The position numbers and the translations under genes are program-made. 64,000 bases of DNA, from the NCBI RefSeq assembly GCF_033343995.1, contig NZ_CP137573.1:4373001-4437000 (forward strand), in the 5' to 3' direction. This DNA is from Streptomyces sp. HUAS YS2 (GTDB taxonomy: Bacteria; Actinomycetota; Actinomycetes; Streptomycetales; Streptomycetaceae). This document shows, piece after piece, positions 40,714 to 49,775 of the stretch. The notes beneath the pieces were generated by a model. That model made no database searches. It was not told the DNA's origin and was given only the letters and a program-made list of their open reading frames with translations. Every line of letters begins with the position of its first letter. Position 1 is the first letter of the stretch.

Positions 40714-42336
40714 ATGGCCAAGATCATCGCGTTCGACGAGGAGGCCCGGCGCGGTCTCGAGCGCGGCATGAACCAGCTCGCTGACGCCGTCAAGGTCACC
40801 CTCGGCCCGAAGGGTCGCAACGTCGTCCTCGAGAAGAAGTGGGGCGCCCCCACGATCACCAACGATGGTGTCTCCATCGCCAAGGAGATCGAGCTCGAGG
40901 ACCCGTACGAGAAGATCGGCGCCGAGCTGGTCAAGGAAGTCGCCAAGAAGACGGACGACGTCGCCGGTGACGGTACGACCACCGCGACCGTTCTGGCCCA
41001 GGCCCTGGTCCGCGAGGGCCTGCGCAACGTGGCCGCCGGCGCCAACCCGATGGCGCTGAAGCGCGGCATCGAGAAGGCCGTCGAGGCCGTCTCCGGCGCC
41101 CTGCTCGAGCAGGCGAAGGATGTCGAGACCAAGGAGCAGATCGCTTCCACGGCCTCCATCTCCGCCGCCGACACCCAGATCGGCGAGCTCATCGCCGAGG
41201 CCATGGACAAGGTCGGCAAGGAAGGCGTCATCACCGTCGAGGAGTCGCAGACCTTCGGTCTGGAGCTCGAGCTCACCGAGGGCATGCGCTTCGACAAGGG
41301 CTACATCTCGGCGTACTTCGCCACCGACATGGAGCGTATGGAGGCGTCGCTCGACGACCCGTACATCCTCATCGTCAACTCCAAGGTCAGCAACGTGAAG
41401 GACCTCCTTCCGCTGCTGGAGAAGGTCATGCAGTCCGGCAAGCCGCTGCTGATCATCGCCGAGGACGTCGAGGGCGAGGCCCTGTCCACGCTCGTCGTGA
41501 ACAAGATCCGCGGCACCTTCAAGTCCGTCGCCGTCAAGGCCCCGGGCTTCGGCGACCGCCGCAAGGCCATGCTGAACGACATCGCGATCCTCACGGGCGG
41601 CACGGTCATCTCCGAGGAGGTCGGTCTCAAGCTCGAGAACGCCGGCCTGGACCTGCTGGGCCGCGCCCGCAAGGTCGTCATCACCAAGGACGAGACCACC
41701 ATCGTCGACGGCGCCGGTGACAGCGAGCAGGTCGCGGGCCGCGTGAACCAGATCCGCGCCGAGATCGAGAACTCCGACTCGGACTACGACCGCGAGAAGC
41801 TCCAGGAGCGCCTCGCGAAGCTGGCCGGCGGCGTGGCCGTCATCAAGGCCGGTGCCGCGACCGAGGTCGAGCTCAAGGAGCGCAAGCACCGCATCGAGGA
41901 CGCCGTTCGCAACGCGAAGGCGGCCGTCGAGGAGGGCATCGTCGCCGGTGGTGGCGTGGCCCTGCTGCAGGCCTCCTCGGTCTTCGAGAAGCTGGACCTC
42001 GAGGGTGACGAGGCGACCGGCGCCAACGCCGTGAAGCTGGCCCTGGAGGCCCCGCTGAAGCAGATCGCCGTCAACGGTGGTCTCGAGGGCGGCGTCGTCG
42101 TGGAGAAGGTGCGCAACCTGGCCGTCGGCCACGGTCTGAACGCCGCCACGGGCGAGTACGTCGACATGATCGCCTCCGGCATCATCGACCCGGCGAAGGT
42201 CACCCGCTCCGCGCTGCAGAACGCGGCCTCCATCGCCGCGCTGTTCCTCACCACCGAGGCCGTCATCGCCGACAAGCCGGAGAAGGCCTCCGCGGCCGCT
42301 CCGGGCGGCATGCCCGGCGGTGACATGGACTTCTGA
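40714..42336 (+). CDS. groEL: 60-kDa chaperonin GroEL (orphan copy without groES)
   Basis: A protein of 540 aa. Canonical opening MAKIIAFDEEARRGLERG, ATPase motif VAGDGTTTATVLAQAL, apical-domain motif GEALSTLVVNKIRGTF and GGGVALLQAS. The C-terminus is GGMPGGDMDF rather than the His-rich tail of some actinobacterial GroEL1 proteins, so this is the housekeeping GroEL2 type. No groES adjoins it. The 5' region carries two CIRCE sites and a ~120-bp leader; a 15-bp hairpin follows. Confidence 0.97.
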   Translation: MAKIIAFDEEARRGLERGMNQLADAVKVTLGPKGRNVVLEKKWGAPTITNDGVSIAKEIELEDPYEKIGAELVKEVAKKTDDVAGDGTTTATVLAQALVREGLRNVAAGANPMALKRGIEKAVEAVSGALLEQAKDVETKEQIASTASISAADTQIGELIAEAMDKVGKEGVITVEESQTFGLELELTEGMRFDKGYISAYFATDMERMEASLDDPYILIVNSKVSNVKDLLPLLEKVMQSGKPLLIIAEDVEGEALSTLVVNKIRGTFKSVAVKAPGFGDRRKAMLNDIAILTGGTVISEEVGLKLENAGLDLLGRARKVVITKDETTIVDGAGDSEQVAGRVNQIRAEIENSDSDYDREKLQERLAKLAGGVAVIKAGAATEVELKERKHRIEDAVRNAKAAVEEGIVAGGGVALLQASSVFEKLDLEGDEATGANAVKLALEAPLKQIAVNGGLEGGVVVEKVRNLAVGHGLNAATGEYVDMIASGIIDPAKVTRSALQNAASIAALFLTTEAVIADKPEKASAAAPGGMPGGDMDF

Positions 42337-42366
42337 GCCTCGGCTCGGTAGTTCCCGCTCGTACGC

Positions 42367-42400
42367 GAAGGGCGGCACCCCGCGAGGGGTGCCGCCCTTC
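42367..42400 (+). terminator. Terminator after groEL
   Basis: GAAGGGCGGCACCCC and GGGGTGCCGCCCTTC, perfect 15-bp stem, loop GCGA. Confidence 0.9.
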
Positions 42401-42488
42401 CGTCGTGTCCGGCGCCGCCGTGCCGCCCCCGGGGGTTTGCGGGATGCTGGTGGGGGAGCACCGGCAGGGCGGAACGGGAAGGGTGTCC

Positions 42489-43082
42489 GTGGACGACGAG
42501 TCGAGCGCCGAAGAGCTGGTGGTGCCGCGGCTTGCAGCGGCTTCTCCGGCCGGTGAGGAGTTCGTCCTGCGGCGCTGGGAGATGACCGACCTCCCCCTCG
42601 TGCAGGAGGCGTCGACGGACCCGTACATCCCGCTGACCACCTCCGTCCCGCCGATGTACAGCCGGGCGGAGGGCGAGGCGTTCGTCCGACGCCAGTGGAC
42701 CCGGGCCGAGACCGGGACCGGCTACCCCTTCGTCGTCGAGCGCCGCTCCGACGCCCGCCCCCTCGGCGGCATCGGCCTGTGGCTGCGCGACCTCCCGGAC
42801 GGCCGCGCGACCATCGGGTACTGGATCTCCCCGCGCTGCCGGGGCGCCGGCGCGGCGGGCACGGCGCTGAACGCGGTCGCGGCCTGGGCGCTGGGGGAGT
42901 TGCGGATACCGCGCCTCCAACTGTTCATCGAGCCGTGGAACACGGCCTCCTGCCGGACCGCGGAGCGCGCCGGGTTCACCCGGGAGGGACTGCTGCGGTC
43001 CTGGCAGGAGATCGGCGGGCAGCGGCGGGACATGGTGCTGTACGGACGGGTCGAACCGGCGCCCCTGGTCGCCTCGGTCTGA
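42489..43082 (+). CDS. RimJ/RimL-type GNAT acetyltransferase
   Basis: About 197 aa. FVLRRWEMTDLPLVQEAST opens the domain; the acetyl-CoA loop is CRGAGAAGTALNAVAAWAL; ENTASCRTAERAGFTREGLL-like end (PWNTASCRTAERAGFTREGL) is typical of ribosomal-protein N-acetyltransferase relatives. Start: GTG 42489 has GGAAGG six bases upstream; GTG 42483 and ATG 42444 are also in frame. Substrate unknown. Confidence 0.85.
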   Translation: MDDESSAEELVVPRLAAASPAGEEFVLRRWEMTDLPLVQEASTDPYIPLTTSVPPMYSRAEGEAFVRRQWTRAETGTGYPFVVERRSDARPLGGIGLWLRDLPDGRATIGYWISPRCRGAGAAGTALNAVAAWALGELRIPRLQLFIEPWNTASCRTAERAGFTREGLLRSWQEIGGQRRDMVLYGRVEPAPLVASV

Positions 43083-43097
43083 GGTCGGTCCGGCGGG

Positions 43098-45092
43098 TCA
43101 GGAGTCGCGCCAGCGCTGCATGGTGTCGCCGGGATTGCAGACGTTGGTGCCCCGGCTGTAGAGGGCCATGGACAGGCAGCGCTTCTCGGCCATGTTCTCC
43201 AGGAGGCGGCCGCCGGAGGTCGTCGTGTAGACCCGCCAGAGCTGCGCCTCGGAGCCGTTGCAGGTCTCGATCGCCATGCCGGCGTAGCTCTTCGATTCCA
43301 GGCACTTGCCGGTCTTGGCGCTGACCAGGCGGAACCTGTTGCCGGACACGGTCTTGTAGGTCCACTTGTAGTTCATCGTGGTGCCGTTCTGGCCCGGGGA
43401 GCCGCACACCTCGGACGTGATCGTCGAGCTGCCGCTGAAGTTGTTGACGTTCTCCGCCATGCAGCGTCCGTCGGAGGCGTTCTTCAGCCAGTGGGTGCCC
43501 GAGGGCGCGGGCTGGGACGGCGGCTTCGTCGTCGGGGCGGGGGCTCCGCCGCCCGAGCCGCCGGAGGACGAGGACGACCCGCCCGAGCCGCTCGATCCGC
43601 CGGAGGACGACGACCCGCCGGACGAGGACGCCGACCCGCCGCCGCCCGGGGTGCCGGGGGCGGGGCCGCCCGGTGCCGGGCCGCCGGAGGGCTGCGCCGG
43701 GCCGCCGGTCGGGGACGCGCTGCCGGCCGTCGACGGGGCGGGCGAGCCGACGCCCCCGGCCGAGGCCGGGGGCGTGACGCCGGCGGAGACCGACGCGGTG
43801 GGCTTCACGTCGTCGGGGCCCGAGCCGAGGCCGGAGATCTCGTACGGCGCGAGCGCCAGCGTCAGCGTCGTACCGGCGCCCAGGACGACGGGGACGGCGA
43901 GGAGCACGATGCGCGGCCGCTTGCGGGCGGGCGCCGGGGCCGTGGCCGGGGTGGCGGGAGGCACGACCGCGGGCCCCGGGCCGGGTACGGAGGGCTCCGT
44001 GGGTTCCTTGACGGGTTCCTTCGCCGCCGCCGGGCCGGGTACCGCCGGCTCCTCGGCCGGGAGCCGCGGCGGGACCGCGGCGAACGCGACGCGCCGGGCG
44101 ATCCGCTCGGCGACGGCCGGCGGCCAGGGCGAGACGGCGGCGGGCTCCTTCGTCCCGAGCCGCATCGTCGGCGGGGCCTCCGCGTCGGCCGCCTCCACCG
44201 CTTCCGCCGCCTGTGCCAGGTGCGCGTCCGCGAGGGCGACGAGCTCCGCGGCCGTCGGCCGGTCCTCCGGGTCCTTCGCGAGACAGGACGTCACGACGGC
44301 GGCGAGCTGCGGCTCGGTCTCCGGCAGCGCGCCGAGGTCGGGCTCGGAATGGACGATGCGGTAGAGCAGGTCGAGCCCGGAGCCGTCGCCGAACGGCGGC
44401 CGGTTGTTCGCCGCGTACAGCACCAGGCTGGCCAGCGCGAACACGTCGGCCGCGCCCGTGAGGTTCCGCTCGGCGACGGCCTGCTCGGGCGCCATGTAGG
44501 CGGGCGTGCCGACGACCATGCCGGTCTTGGTGAGCCGGCTCTGGTCGGCGGCCCGGGCCACGCCGAAGTCGATCAGGACCACGCCGTCGGTCGTCAGCAT
44601 GACGTTGGACGGCTTGAGGTCGCGGTGCACCATCTCCGCCGCGTGCACCGCGCGCAGCCCCGCCGCCGCCTCGCGCAGCAGATGCCACAGGCTCCGGCCG
44701 GGCAGCGGCGCCTCGTGCAGCCGTACCGCCTCGCTCAGGGTGATGCCGGGGATGTACTCGGTCGCGAACCACGGTGGCCGGGCCGTGCGGTCGCTCGCGA
44801 GGAGACGGGCGCTGACGTCGGCGGGCAGCCGGGACAGGTTGTCGAGCTCGTGCCCGAAGTGGCGCAGGAAGTCGGGGTCCTCGGCCAGCGCGGGCAGCAC
44901 CTGCTTGACCGCCGCGTACTGCCCCGGCCGCTCCGGCTCGCCCTGGGTGCAGCCGAGATAGACCCGCCCCATGCCCCCGGCGCCGAGTACGCCGAGCAGC
45001 CGCAACGAGCCGATCCGGCGCGGGTCGTCCGGCTGGAGAGGGGTTGCGCCACTACCCGTCAAATTAGAACCATTTTCCAGTCCCCCGGTCAT
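43098..45092 (-). CDS. Receptor-like Ser/Thr protein kinase with extracellular ricin-B lectin domain
   Basis: A protein of 664 aa. Hanks-type kinase domain about 28-290: glycine loop GVLGAGGMGRVYLG, Lys63, catalytic HRDLKPSN (Asp158), DFG (Asp175), GTPAYMAPEQ. A Pro/Ala juxtamembrane region leads to one transmembrane helix (IVLLAVPVVLGAGTTLTLAL). A Ser/Gly linker of about 90 residues follows, then a ricin-type beta-trefoil from about 535 to the end (GRCMAENVNN, GKCLESKSYAG, LWRVYTT, MQRWRDS). It probably links surface glycan binding to intracellular phosphorylation; no PASTA domains. Confidence 0.92.
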   Translation of the reverse strand: MTGGLENGSNLTGSGATPLQPDDPRRIGSLRLLGVLGAGGMGRVYLGCTQGEPERPGQYAAVKQVLPALAEDPDFLRHFGHELDNLSRLPADVSARLLASDRTARPPWFATEYIPGITLSEAVRLHEAPLPGRSLWHLLREAAAGLRAVHAAEMVHRDLKPSNVMLTTDGVVLIDFGVARAADQSRLTKTGMVVGTPAYMAPEQAVAERNLTGAADVFALASLVLYAANNRPPFGDGSGLDLLYRIVHSEPDLGALPETEPQLAAVVTSCLAKDPEDRPTAAELVALADAHLAQAAEAVEAADAEAPPTMRLGTKEPAAVSPWPPAVAERIARRVAFAAVPPRLPAEEPAVPGPAAAKEPVKEPTEPSVPGPGPAVVPPATPATAPAPARKRPRIVLLAVPVVLGAGTTLTLALAPYEISGLGSGPDDVKPTASVSAGVTPPASAGGVGSPAPSTAGSASPTGGPAQPSGGPAPGGPAPGTPGGGGSASSSGGSSSSGGSSGSGGSSSSSGGSGGGAPAPTTKPPSQPAPSGTHWLKNASDGRCMAENVNNFSGSSTITSEVCGSPGQNGTTMNYKWTYKTVSGNRFRLVSAKTGKCLESKSYAGMAIETCNGSEAQLWRVYTTTSGGRLLENMAEKRCLSMALYSRGTNVCNPGDTMQRWRDS

Positions 45093-45312
45093 GCGGACAG
45101 GCTATCGCGTTTACCTGACGGGGAGTTGGGGCGGGTTGTGTCCTCGGCTGGGGGCGGGGTCGGGGCGTCAGGGGCGCGTGTCGGGGTTTCCCCGAGGCCG
45201 GGATCGGGGTGATCACCGATGTCCAACGGGCCTGCGGAACGGGAGAGTTGTCACGTCGCACCGGCCGAGGCCGCAAGACACCCACCGCTCACCCATGTAC
45301 TGGAGTTTCCCC

Positions 45313-46509
45313 ATGCGCACCGGACGTCCCTCCGCCCTTCGCCGCCTCGTCGTCACCGGCATCGCCACCGCGGCCCTCACGGTCGGCGCGGCCGTCCCCG
45401 CCGCGATGGCCGCGCCCGGCGCCGAGCCCACCACGGTCTCCGCCGCCCCCTCCGGCGCCGCCTTCGACCCCGAGCCGCTGCGCCGGCTGATCGACCCCCT
45501 GCCCGGCCACGAGGCGGGGGCGCTGCTGAGGGTCGACGGACCCGGTCGCGGCCCGCTGTGGACGGGAACGGCGGGGCCGGTCTCCGCCGACGACCACGTG
45601 CGCATCGGCAGCGTGACGAAGGTCTTCACGCACACCGTCGCGCTCCAGCTGGCCGCCGAGCGCCGCCTCGACCTCGACGCGCCCGTACGGCAGTACCTGC
45701 CCGAGCTGATCCCCGCCGCGTACGGCGCCGTCACGGTTCGCCAACTCCTCGACCACACCAGCGGTTTCCCGGCACCCGCCCCGGTGCCCGGCCCCGGCGA
45801 CGGCCCCGGCTGGTGGCTGCGCGGCGTGGCCCCGGCGGACGGCGTCCGCGAGGCGTTCGCACGCGCCGAGCGGGACGAGATGTGGCAGGCGCACCGCCCC
45901 GCGGCCGGTGCGGTGCAGCAGTACAACGGCGTCAACACGACGGTCGTCGGCCTGCTGATCGAGGAGGTCACCGGCAACAGCTTCCGGGACGAGCTCGACC
46001 GTCGGATCCTGCGCCCGCTCCAGCTGCGCGACACCAGCCTGCCGGCCGCCGACGACACCTCGCTGCCCGCGCCGCACACGCGCGTACGCGTCGGCGGGGA
46101 CGACGTCACCGAGCAGAGCCCGTACCCCTGGGCGGAGGGCGGCATGATCTCCACCGCCGCCGACCTCGACCGCTTCCTCACGGCGCTCTTCCGAGGCCGC
46201 CTCCTCCCGCCCGCCCAGCAGAAGCTGGTGTTCGCGGTCCCGGACGTCCCCAGCGCGCCGGGCAACAAGCACTGCCTCGACGGGACGGCCTGCTTCAGCC
46301 CGGCCGGCCTGATGCGCGTCCGGCTCGACAACGGCGTCACCGTCTGGGGCAAGACGGGCTCCCGCCCCGGCTGGGACACCGGCTTCTTCGCCACCCGCGA
46401 CCTGGACCGTCGCTTCGTCTACTCCCTCAACCCCACCTACACGGCGGACTCCCGCACCTACCTGACCTACCTCCTCCAGCTGACCGGCGCGGCCTTCGCC
46501 CGCTCCTAG
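45313..46509 (+). CDS. Secreted class C beta-lactamase-like serine hydrolase
   Basis: A protein of 398 aa. Signal peptide with cleavage near AAMAA. The active-site tetrad S100-V-T-K103 (GSVTKVFTH) and the KTG motif WGKTGSRPGWDTG are intact. The second motif reads Y204-N-G rather than Y-x-N, an unusual variant. Related to D-Ala-D-Ala carboxypeptidases of Streptomyces. ATG 45313 is favoured by GGAG seven bases upstream; ATG 45295 is in frame. Divergent from the kinase gene; the 220-bp space should hold both promoters. Confidence 0.88.
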   Translation: MRTGRPSALRRLVVTGIATAALTVGAAVPAAMAAPGAEPTTVSAAPSGAAFDPEPLRRLIDPLPGHEAGALLRVDGPGRGPLWTGTAGPVSADDHVRIGSVTKVFTHTVALQLAAERRLDLDAPVRQYLPELIPAAYGAVTVRQLLDHTSGFPAPAPVPGPGDGPGWWLRGVAPADGVREAFARAERDEMWQAHRPAAGAVQQYNGVNTTVVGLLIEEVTGNSFRDELDRRILRPLQLRDTSLPAADDTSLPAPHTRVRVGGDDVTEQSPYPWAEGGMISTAADLDRFLTALFRGRLLPPAQQKLVFAVPDVPSAPGNKHCLDGTACFSPAGLMRVRLDNGVTVWGKTGSRPGWDTGFFATRDLDRRFVYSLNPTYTADSRTYLTYLLQLTGAAFARS

Positions 46510-46581
46510 GGGGATAGCCCCACCCCCGGTCGGGCTGCCTGCCGGATGGGACGATGACGCCGCGTCAACAAAGCTGTGCTC

Positions 46582-48102
46582 ATGACCACTTACCGGCGCA
46601 ACGCCCTCCTCCTCGCCCTCTCCGCCGCCACCGTCGCGGCGGCCCTGCCCGCCGCGACCGCCTCCGCCGCGGGGACCGCCTCCGCCCCGGGCAGCGGCCT
46701 CGCCTGGCGGAACTGCGCCGTCGCCGGCGGGCCCGCCGGCCAGGAGTGCGCCGACCTCTCCGTCCCGCTGGACTACCGCGAGCCGGCCGGCCGCCAGGTG
46801 ACCATCGCCGTCTCCCGGATCAAGAGCACCCGGCCCGAGGCGCGGCGCGGCACGCTCATGGTGATCCCCGGCGGCCCCGGCAGCTCCGGCGTGCAGCGGC
46901 TCACCCAGAAGGGCGCCCGGCTCGCACAGGAGACGGGCGGGGCGTACGACCTCGTCGCCTTCGACCCGCGCGGCGTCGGCGGCAGCACCCGCGCGAACTG
47001 CGGTCTCGACGCGGCCGACCGGTACATGGTGACGCTGCGGTCCTGGCCGGGCGCGGACGGCTCGATCGAGGACAACGTCGCACGCTCCAAGCGCATCGCC
47101 GAGGCCTGCCGCCGCAACGGCGGCCCGGTCCTCGACAGCCTGACCACCCACAACCAGGCCCGCGACCTGGACCGGCTGCGGGAGGCCCTCGGCGAGGAGA
47201 GGATCTCCGCCTGGGGCACCTCGTACGGCACGTACGTCGCCGCCGTGTACGCGCAGAAGTTCCCGCAGCGCACGGACCGCTGGGTCCTCGACAGCAGCGC
47301 CGACCCGAACCCGAAGCGCGTCGCGCAGGGCTGGATGCGCGACATGGCGCGCGGCGCGGACGACCGTTTCCCCGACTTCGCCGCCTGGGCCGCGCACCCC
47401 GACCGCGCCGGCGACGGACTGCGGCTGGCCGACCGGCCCGAGGACGTCCGCCCGCTCTTCATCGCCCTCGCCGCCCGCCTCGACACCACGCCCGTCCCGA
47501 GCACCACGCCGGGCGTCGAGGTCAACGGGAACGTGCTCCGGCAGGCCCTGCAGAACTCCCTCTACAGCGACTCCGCCTTCCCCGGCCTCGCCCGCCTGAT
47601 CAAGGCCGCCCAGGACCCGGCCGCCGCCGACGACCCCGCCCGCCGGCCCGCGCTGCCGCCGCAGCTGACCCAGCCGATGAGCGACGAGGACGCGGCGATC
47701 ACCGTCGGCGTCATCTGCAACGACGTCCGCTGGACCGGCTCTGTCCCGGCCTACCGGCGCGCCGTCGCCGCCGACCGCGCCGTGCACCCGCTCACCGCCG
47801 GGCTGCCCGCGAACATCACGCCCTGCTCCTTCTGGAAGGCCCCGGCCGAGAAGCCCACCCGGCTGACCGACGAAGGCCCCTCCAACATCCTCATGGTCCA
47901 GAGCCTGCGCGACCCGTCCACCCCGTACACCAGCGGCCTGAAGATGCGCGCGGCCCTCGGTGACAAGGCCCGCCTCGTCACCGTCGACCAGGGCGGTCAC
48001 GGCCTCTACCTGGGCAACGGCAACGCCTGCACCGACACCACGGTGACCCGCTTCCTGCTCACCGGCGAGCGCCCGGAGCAGGACACGACCTGCGCGAACT
48101 GA
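46582..48102 (+). CDS. Secreted alpha/beta-hydrolase of the tripeptidyl-aminopeptidase (SlpD/SlpE) type
   Basis: About 506 aa. Signal peptide MTTYRRNALLLALSAATVAA... cleaved near ASA. Oxyanion motif IPGGPGSSG, nucleophile Ser in WGTSYGTYVAAVYAQ, catalytic Asp in QSLRDPSTPY and His in VDQGGHGLYLGNG. This is the S33-like family including Streptomyces mycelium-associated aminopeptidases. Start uncertain between GTG 46576 and ATG 46582. A hairpin shared with the convergent gene follows. Confidence 0.9.
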   Translation: MTTYRRNALLLALSAATVAAALPAATASAAGTASAPGSGLAWRNCAVAGGPAGQECADLSVPLDYREPAGRQVTIAVSRIKSTRPEARRGTLMVIPGGPGSSGVQRLTQKGARLAQETGGAYDLVAFDPRGVGGSTRANCGLDAADRYMVTLRSWPGADGSIEDNVARSKRIAEACRRNGGPVLDSLTTHNQARDLDRLREALGEERISAWGTSYGTYVAAVYAQKFPQRTDRWVLDSSADPNPKRVAQGWMRDMARGADDRFPDFAAWAAHPDRAGDGLRLADRPEDVRPLFIALAARLDTTPVPSTTPGVEVNGNVLRQALQNSLYSDSAFPGLARLIKAAQDPAAADDPARRPALPPQLTQPMSDEDAAITVGVICNDVRWTGSVPAYRRAVAADRAVHPLTAGLPANITPCSFWKAPAEKPTRLTDEGPSNILMVQSLRDPSTPYTSGLKMRAALGDKARLVTVDQGGHGLYLGNGNACTDTTVTRFLLTGERPEQDTTCAN

Positions 48103-48118
48103 CGCGGGCGGTGAGGCA

Positions 48119-48161
48119 GTGCGGTGACGCCGGGCCCCTGTGGGGCGCGGCGTCACCGCAC
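48119..48161. terminator. Bidirectional terminator overlapping a stop codon
   Basis: GTGCGGTGACGCCG and CGGCGTCACCGCAC form perfect 14-bp arms. The right arm contains the stop codon of the DUF2182 gene (48153-48155). Confidence 0.82.
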
Positions 48162-48989
48162 GCCCAGCATCTCCATGTCCTGCATCGGCTCCGCCGGCGG
48201 CTCCAGGCCCGGGAGCAGCCAGGGCTGGAACGGGGCCAGGACCGCGAGGACCAGGAACGTGACGCCGACGACGGACGCAAGCACCGGGCCGTAGCGCCAC
48301 AGCTTCTCCACGAAGATCACCACCGAGAGCGCGGCCATGGCCAGGACGTTCATCACGCCGAGCGGAATCAGGACGATCATCAGCCCCCAGCAGCAGCCGA
48401 CGCAGAACGCCCCGTGGTGCAGCCCGACCCGCAGGTCGCGGGCGCGCGGCCGGAACCCCGCGTACCGCACCAGCTGCCCCATGGGGCTGCGGCAGTGCCG
48501 CAGGCAGATGTCCTTGAGCGGGCCGAGCTGCTGCAGCCCCGCGAGCAGGAAGGCCGCCGCGCCGATCCAGCGCCCCGCGTCGGGATGGTCGTCGACGAGG
48601 GGGCCGGTGGCGGCGAGGATGCCGTACACGGCCAGCCCGAAGGCCGTCCAGACCAGCAGGTAGCCCGCGGTGAACTGGCTGAGCCGGCCGACCCGGGCCG
48701 CGCCGGTCGACTGACGGCGGATGGTCCGCGCCCAGGTGATCGCCACCGGGGCCACGGACGGGAACATCATGGCGATCATCATGATCAGCCACATCAGCAG
48801 GAACAGGGGGATGCCCATCCCCATGGTTCCCGGCTCGATCCCCATGCCGCGGGCCTGGTCGGCGACGAGGACCCAGGCCACCGCGGCGAGCACGGTCATC
48901 AGGACCCAGCCGAGCGCGAGCTCCCGTCCCGACAGCAGGTTCGGGGGCCTCAGGGGTGGTGAGAGTGTCCTCCGGTCGAGGCGACGCAC
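48153..48989 (-). CDS. DUF2182 multi-pass membrane protein (putative metal-binding)
   Basis: About 278 aa with seven or so transmembrane helices. Met-rich helix FLLMWLIMMIAMMFPSVAPV and the Cys cluster HHGAFCVGCCWGLMIVLIPL are hallmarks of DUF2182, annotated in databases as predicted metal-binding. The start is uncertain: GTG 48989 abuts GGAAGG; no better site is seen. Divergent from a DUF1326 gene 94 bp away, a pairing I have met repeatedly in other genomes (memory). Function unknown; Cys/Met residues suggest soft-metal handling. Confidence 0.85.
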   Translation of the reverse strand: MRRLDRRTLSPPLRPPNLLSGRELALGWVLMTVLAAVAWVLVADQARGMGIEPGTMGMGIPLFLLMWLIMMIAMMFPSVAPVAITWARTIRRQSTGAARVGRLSQFTAGYLLVWTAFGLAVYGILAATGPLVDDHPDAGRWIGAAAFLLAGLQQLGPLKDICLRHCRSPMGQLVRYAGFRPRARDLRVGLHHGAFCVGCCWGLMIVLIPLGVMNVLAMAALSVVIFVEKLWRYGPVLASVVGVTFLVLAVLAPFQPWLLPGLEPPAEPMQDMEMLGVR

Positions 48990-49083
48990 CCTTCCAGCAC
49001 AGCACAGTGTCGCCGCCCGCGCGCTCGCGACCACCGGAGCGGGGGAGGAGAATTGAGGTGGTGATCCGTGAGGAGGCGGCGAG

Positions 49084-49743
49084 ATGACCGAGACCGCAGC
49101 CACCACCCCCACCATCCCGAAGTGGCACGTGGCCGGGGACTGGTTCGACACCTGCCGGTGCAACGTGCCGTGCCCGTGCACCTTCGCCCAGCCTCCGACG
49201 TTCGGCGAGTGCGACGGCGTCCTCGCCTGGCACGTCAACGAGGGCCGGTACGGGGACGTGACCCTGGACGGCCTCAACGTCATGATGCTCGGACAATTCA
49301 CCGGCAACGTGTGGGCCGAGCACTCCGACGCCTACGCCGCCGTCTTCCTCGACGAGCGCGCGGACGACTCCCAGCGCGAAGCGCTCATGATGATCTTCAG
49401 CGGGCAGGCGGGCAGCTGGCCCCACGAGATGGTGACCATGTTCGGGGCCGAGATGCGGGGCATGGGCGTCGCGCCGATCACGTTCGAGGTCGCGGACGAC
49501 CTCTCCGGCTGGCGCGTGTCCATCCCCGGCAAGGTCACGGCGAGCGCCGAGGCCCTGACCGGCCCCACGACCCCCGAGGGCGCCCGCGTCCAGTCGATGA
49601 ACATGCCGGGCAGCGAGACCGGCCCCGGACAGGTCGTGACCTGGGGCCGGGCGACGGCCGACAGCGTCGACGCGTTCGGCTTCGAGTGGAGCCGCGAGGG
49701 CCAGTCCAGCAAGCACATCCCGTTCGACTGGTCGGGACCGTGA
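49084..49743 (+). CDS. DUF1326 protein with CxC-xxx-CPC motif
   Basis: A protein of 219 aa, soluble, no signal peptide. Near the N-terminus DTCRCNVPCPC gives four closely spaced cysteines (C24, C26, C30, C32), the family hallmark. The rest is beta-rich with conserved EGRYGDVTLDGLNV and FSGQAGSWPHEM. Divergent from DUF2182; the pair probably functions together, perhaps passing a metal from the soluble to the membrane protein (inference). ATG preceded by GAGGCGGCGAG. Confidence 0.88.
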   Translation: MTETAATTPTIPKWHVAGDWFDTCRCNVPCPCTFAQPPTFGECDGVLAWHVNEGRYGDVTLDGLNVMMLGQFTGNVWAEHSDAYAAVFLDERADDSQREALMMIFSGQAGSWPHEMVTMFGAEMRGMGVAPITFEVADDLSGWRVSIPGKVTASAEALTGPTTPEGARVQSMNMPGSETGPGQVVTWGRATADSVDAFGFEWSREGQSSKHIPFDWSGP

Positions 49744-49775
49744 GGAGTGTCAGCGGCACCCGCTAGCGTGCCGGC

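Noticed and set aside
45289..49716. Open frame of about 1475 codons on the minus strand
   Set aside because: Antisense to three well-supported genes, Gly/Ala/Val/Asp/Arg low-complexity; no start or domain evidence.
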